Shown here one piece after another: positions 5,628 through 6,455 of a DNA stretch of 6,455 nt (position 1 is the stretch's first letter; every line of letters starts with the position of its first letter). The position numbers and the translations under genes are program-made. The notes beneath the pieces are model-generated. The model saw nothing but the letters and a program-made list of their open reading frames with translations, ran no database searches and was not told the DNA's origin. Source of the DNA: Ignavibacteriota bacterium. Lineage in GTDB: Bacteria > Bacteroidota > Kapaibacteriia > Palsa-1295. The stretch is from the NCBI GenBank assembly GCA_003151215.1, contig PLXB01000174.1, forward strand, positions 1,314 through 7,768, in the 5' to 3' direction.

Positions 5628-6167
5628 ATGAGATTACGATTCCCCGTTTTTAGAATCTTTTTCATCCCAATCGCATCTTTTTGCAGTTTCATAGCCTGCA
5701 GTTCATCAAGCGGCATCGATGATTATTTTACCATAAATGTCCAAAAATCGCAAAATTTCCCGGCACCTTCGCAGAGTTCCATCGGTCAGTGGACTACTAT
5801 TTCATTGACCATTACCATCGATAGTTCGGATCTTGTTGCAAATAGCACTCTGAGTACGACAATACCACTGACAAAGTCGGTTAAGTTGAATAAGTTTACA
5901 CTTTCTTCAAGCGACCCAACGTATGCAATTACAAGTTTCGATACTGTAAAGCTAGTTGTTTTATGCGATTCACTTGCCGATCAGTTGCTTGCGACCTATA
6001 CCGGAGCAAATGATTCTGTCAGCCTTACGAATGCCGATTTTGCGGCTTATGTGAAGGAGTCATCATGTCGCTATACTCTCATTTATCGTGCTAATGCTTC
6101 TCCGTCTCATACCATGAATATCACTGCAGCAGAAGTATTCGTCTTTACAGCAAATCCGAAGCAATAA
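5628..6167 (+). CDS. putative lipoprotein, second of a paralogous pair
   Basis: 179 residues, family not recognised. A signal sequence (RLRFPVFRIFFIPIASFCSFIA) leads to Cys24 followed by SSSSG, a typical lipoprotein start with a flexible serine linker, although the lipobox FIAC has Phe at -3. The body is Ser/Thr-rich and predicted beta. It shares FDTVKLVV (IDTMTLSV in the first gene), LLATYTGANDSVSLTNADFA and the terminal FTANPKQ with its neighbour, so the pair arose by tandem duplication and has diverged widely. Its mature part lacks the first gene's PGIPI segment. Only 6 bp separate it from the first copy and 3 bp from purM, which implies co-transcription and perhaps translational coupling. 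Nothing in the sequence links it to purine synthesis, so sharing an operon need not mean sharing a function. Confidence 0.75.
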   Translation: MRLRFPVFRIFFIPIASFCSFIACSSSSGIDDYFTINVQKSQNFPAPSQSSIGQWTTISLTITIDSSDLVANSTLSTTIPLTKSVKLNKFTLSSSDPTYAITSFDTVKLVVLCDSLADQLLATYTGANDSVSLTNADFAAYVKESSCRYTLIYRANASPSHTMNITAAEVFVFTANPKQ

Positions 6168-6170
6168 TCC

Positions 6171-6455
6171 ATGGTCGTTTCCGGAGAAGCAGAAAAGATA
6201 ATCACCTACGAATCTGCCGGAGTCAATATCGATGCCGGCGAAGAAGTAGTGCGGCGTATCAAACCTCTTGTGCGAAAGACATTTAATAACAATGTCCTTA
6301 CCGATATTGGGGGTTTTGGCGGACTTTATGATGCGCGGTTTCCGGGGATGAAGAGTCCGGTTCTTGTATCGAGCACCGATGGAGTTGGCACAAAGATAAA
6401 AGTAGCAATCGAAGCGAACAGACACGATACCGTCGGGCAAGACCTCGTCAATCAT
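6171..6455 (+). CDS. purM: phosphoribosylformylglycinamidine cyclo-ligase, N-terminal part (cut by the window end)
   Basis: PurM (AIR synthetase) closes the imidazole ring of formylglycinamidine ribonucleotide with ATP to give aminoimidazole ribonucleotide in de novo purine synthesis. The 95 visible residues carry the family's N-terminal marks in order: [20 protein letters not shown] (13-32), [11 protein letters not shown] (45-55), [13 protein letters not shown] (63-75, the ATP-binding signature) and [13 protein letters not shown] (83-95). The family normally continues CVNDI, so the window cuts just before that motif. Full length is usually about 330-390 residues. The ATG at 6171 is 3 bp after the stop of the upstream lipoprotein gene, without a visible Shine-Dalgarno site, so translation may depend on coupling. 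The opposite-strand open frame in this stretch is a shadow. Confidence 0.95.
   Translation, partial: MVVSGEAEKIITYESAGVNIDAGEEVVRRIKPLVRKTFNNNVLTDIGGFGGLYDARFPGMKSPVLVSSTDGVGTKIKVAIEANRHDTVGQDLVNH

Noticed and set aside
6063..6455. Reverse-strand open frame at the window end
   Set aside because: It is antisense to purM and to the end of the second lipoprotein gene, both well supported.

Overview
The window looks like chromosome from a member of the Bacteroidota/Chlorobiota (FCB) group, perhaps near the Ignavibacteria or Kapabacteria; that finer placement is an impression. The evidence is a secreted protein with a type IX secretion (T9SS) sorting domain, Bacteroidota-type TAnnTTTG promoter elements, a near absence of Shine-Dalgarno sites, and lipoproteins with loose lipoboxes. 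No plasmid, phage or CRISPR genes are seen.

Layout. Positions 1-672 hold the 3' part of an NAD kinase gene (nadK). Directly after its stop lies a broken remnant of a T9SS C-terminal sorting domain (about 675-803). It runs into the 3' end of a small reverse-strand XRE-type regulator (786-1037). A short divergent region (1038-1130) with a 13-bp palindrome and a repeated ACTCGTA separates the regulator from an intact gene for an exported, T9SS-sorted protein with seven Asp-box repeats (1131-2414). The remnant matches the C-terminus of this protein.

Positions 2415-3091 form a 677-bp stretch without a credible gene but dense in structure. In order it holds a 44-bp tandem repeat, a strong promoter (TTGACA-N17-TATTTTTG), twelve same-strand copies of GTCTG in about 280 bp (five in a 13-15 bp tandem array), a boxA-like antitermination site as in rRNA leaders, a 96-bp element with perfect 10-bp terminal inverted repeats, and a REP-like palindrome. 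No rRNA or tRNA follows. This is the most unusual part of the window: either an orphan rRNA-type leader, a structured non-coding RNA, or a nest of small non-autonomous repeats.

The reverse strand then carries an outer-membrane beta-barrel protein (3092-3787) and, 57 bp upstream of it, an RlmI-type 23S rRNA cytosine methyltransferase (3845-5020). Divergent from these are two adjacent paralogous lipoprotein genes (5076-5621 and 5628-6167). Three bases further on purM starts (6171), the fifth step of purine synthesis, and it runs off the window. The tight spacing suggests that the two lipoproteins and purM are co-transcribed.

Functionally, housekeeping genes (nadK, rlmI, purM) alternate with envelope or secreted proteins of unknown role. 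The region between nadK and the beta-barrel gene has clearly been remodelled by gene decay and repeats.
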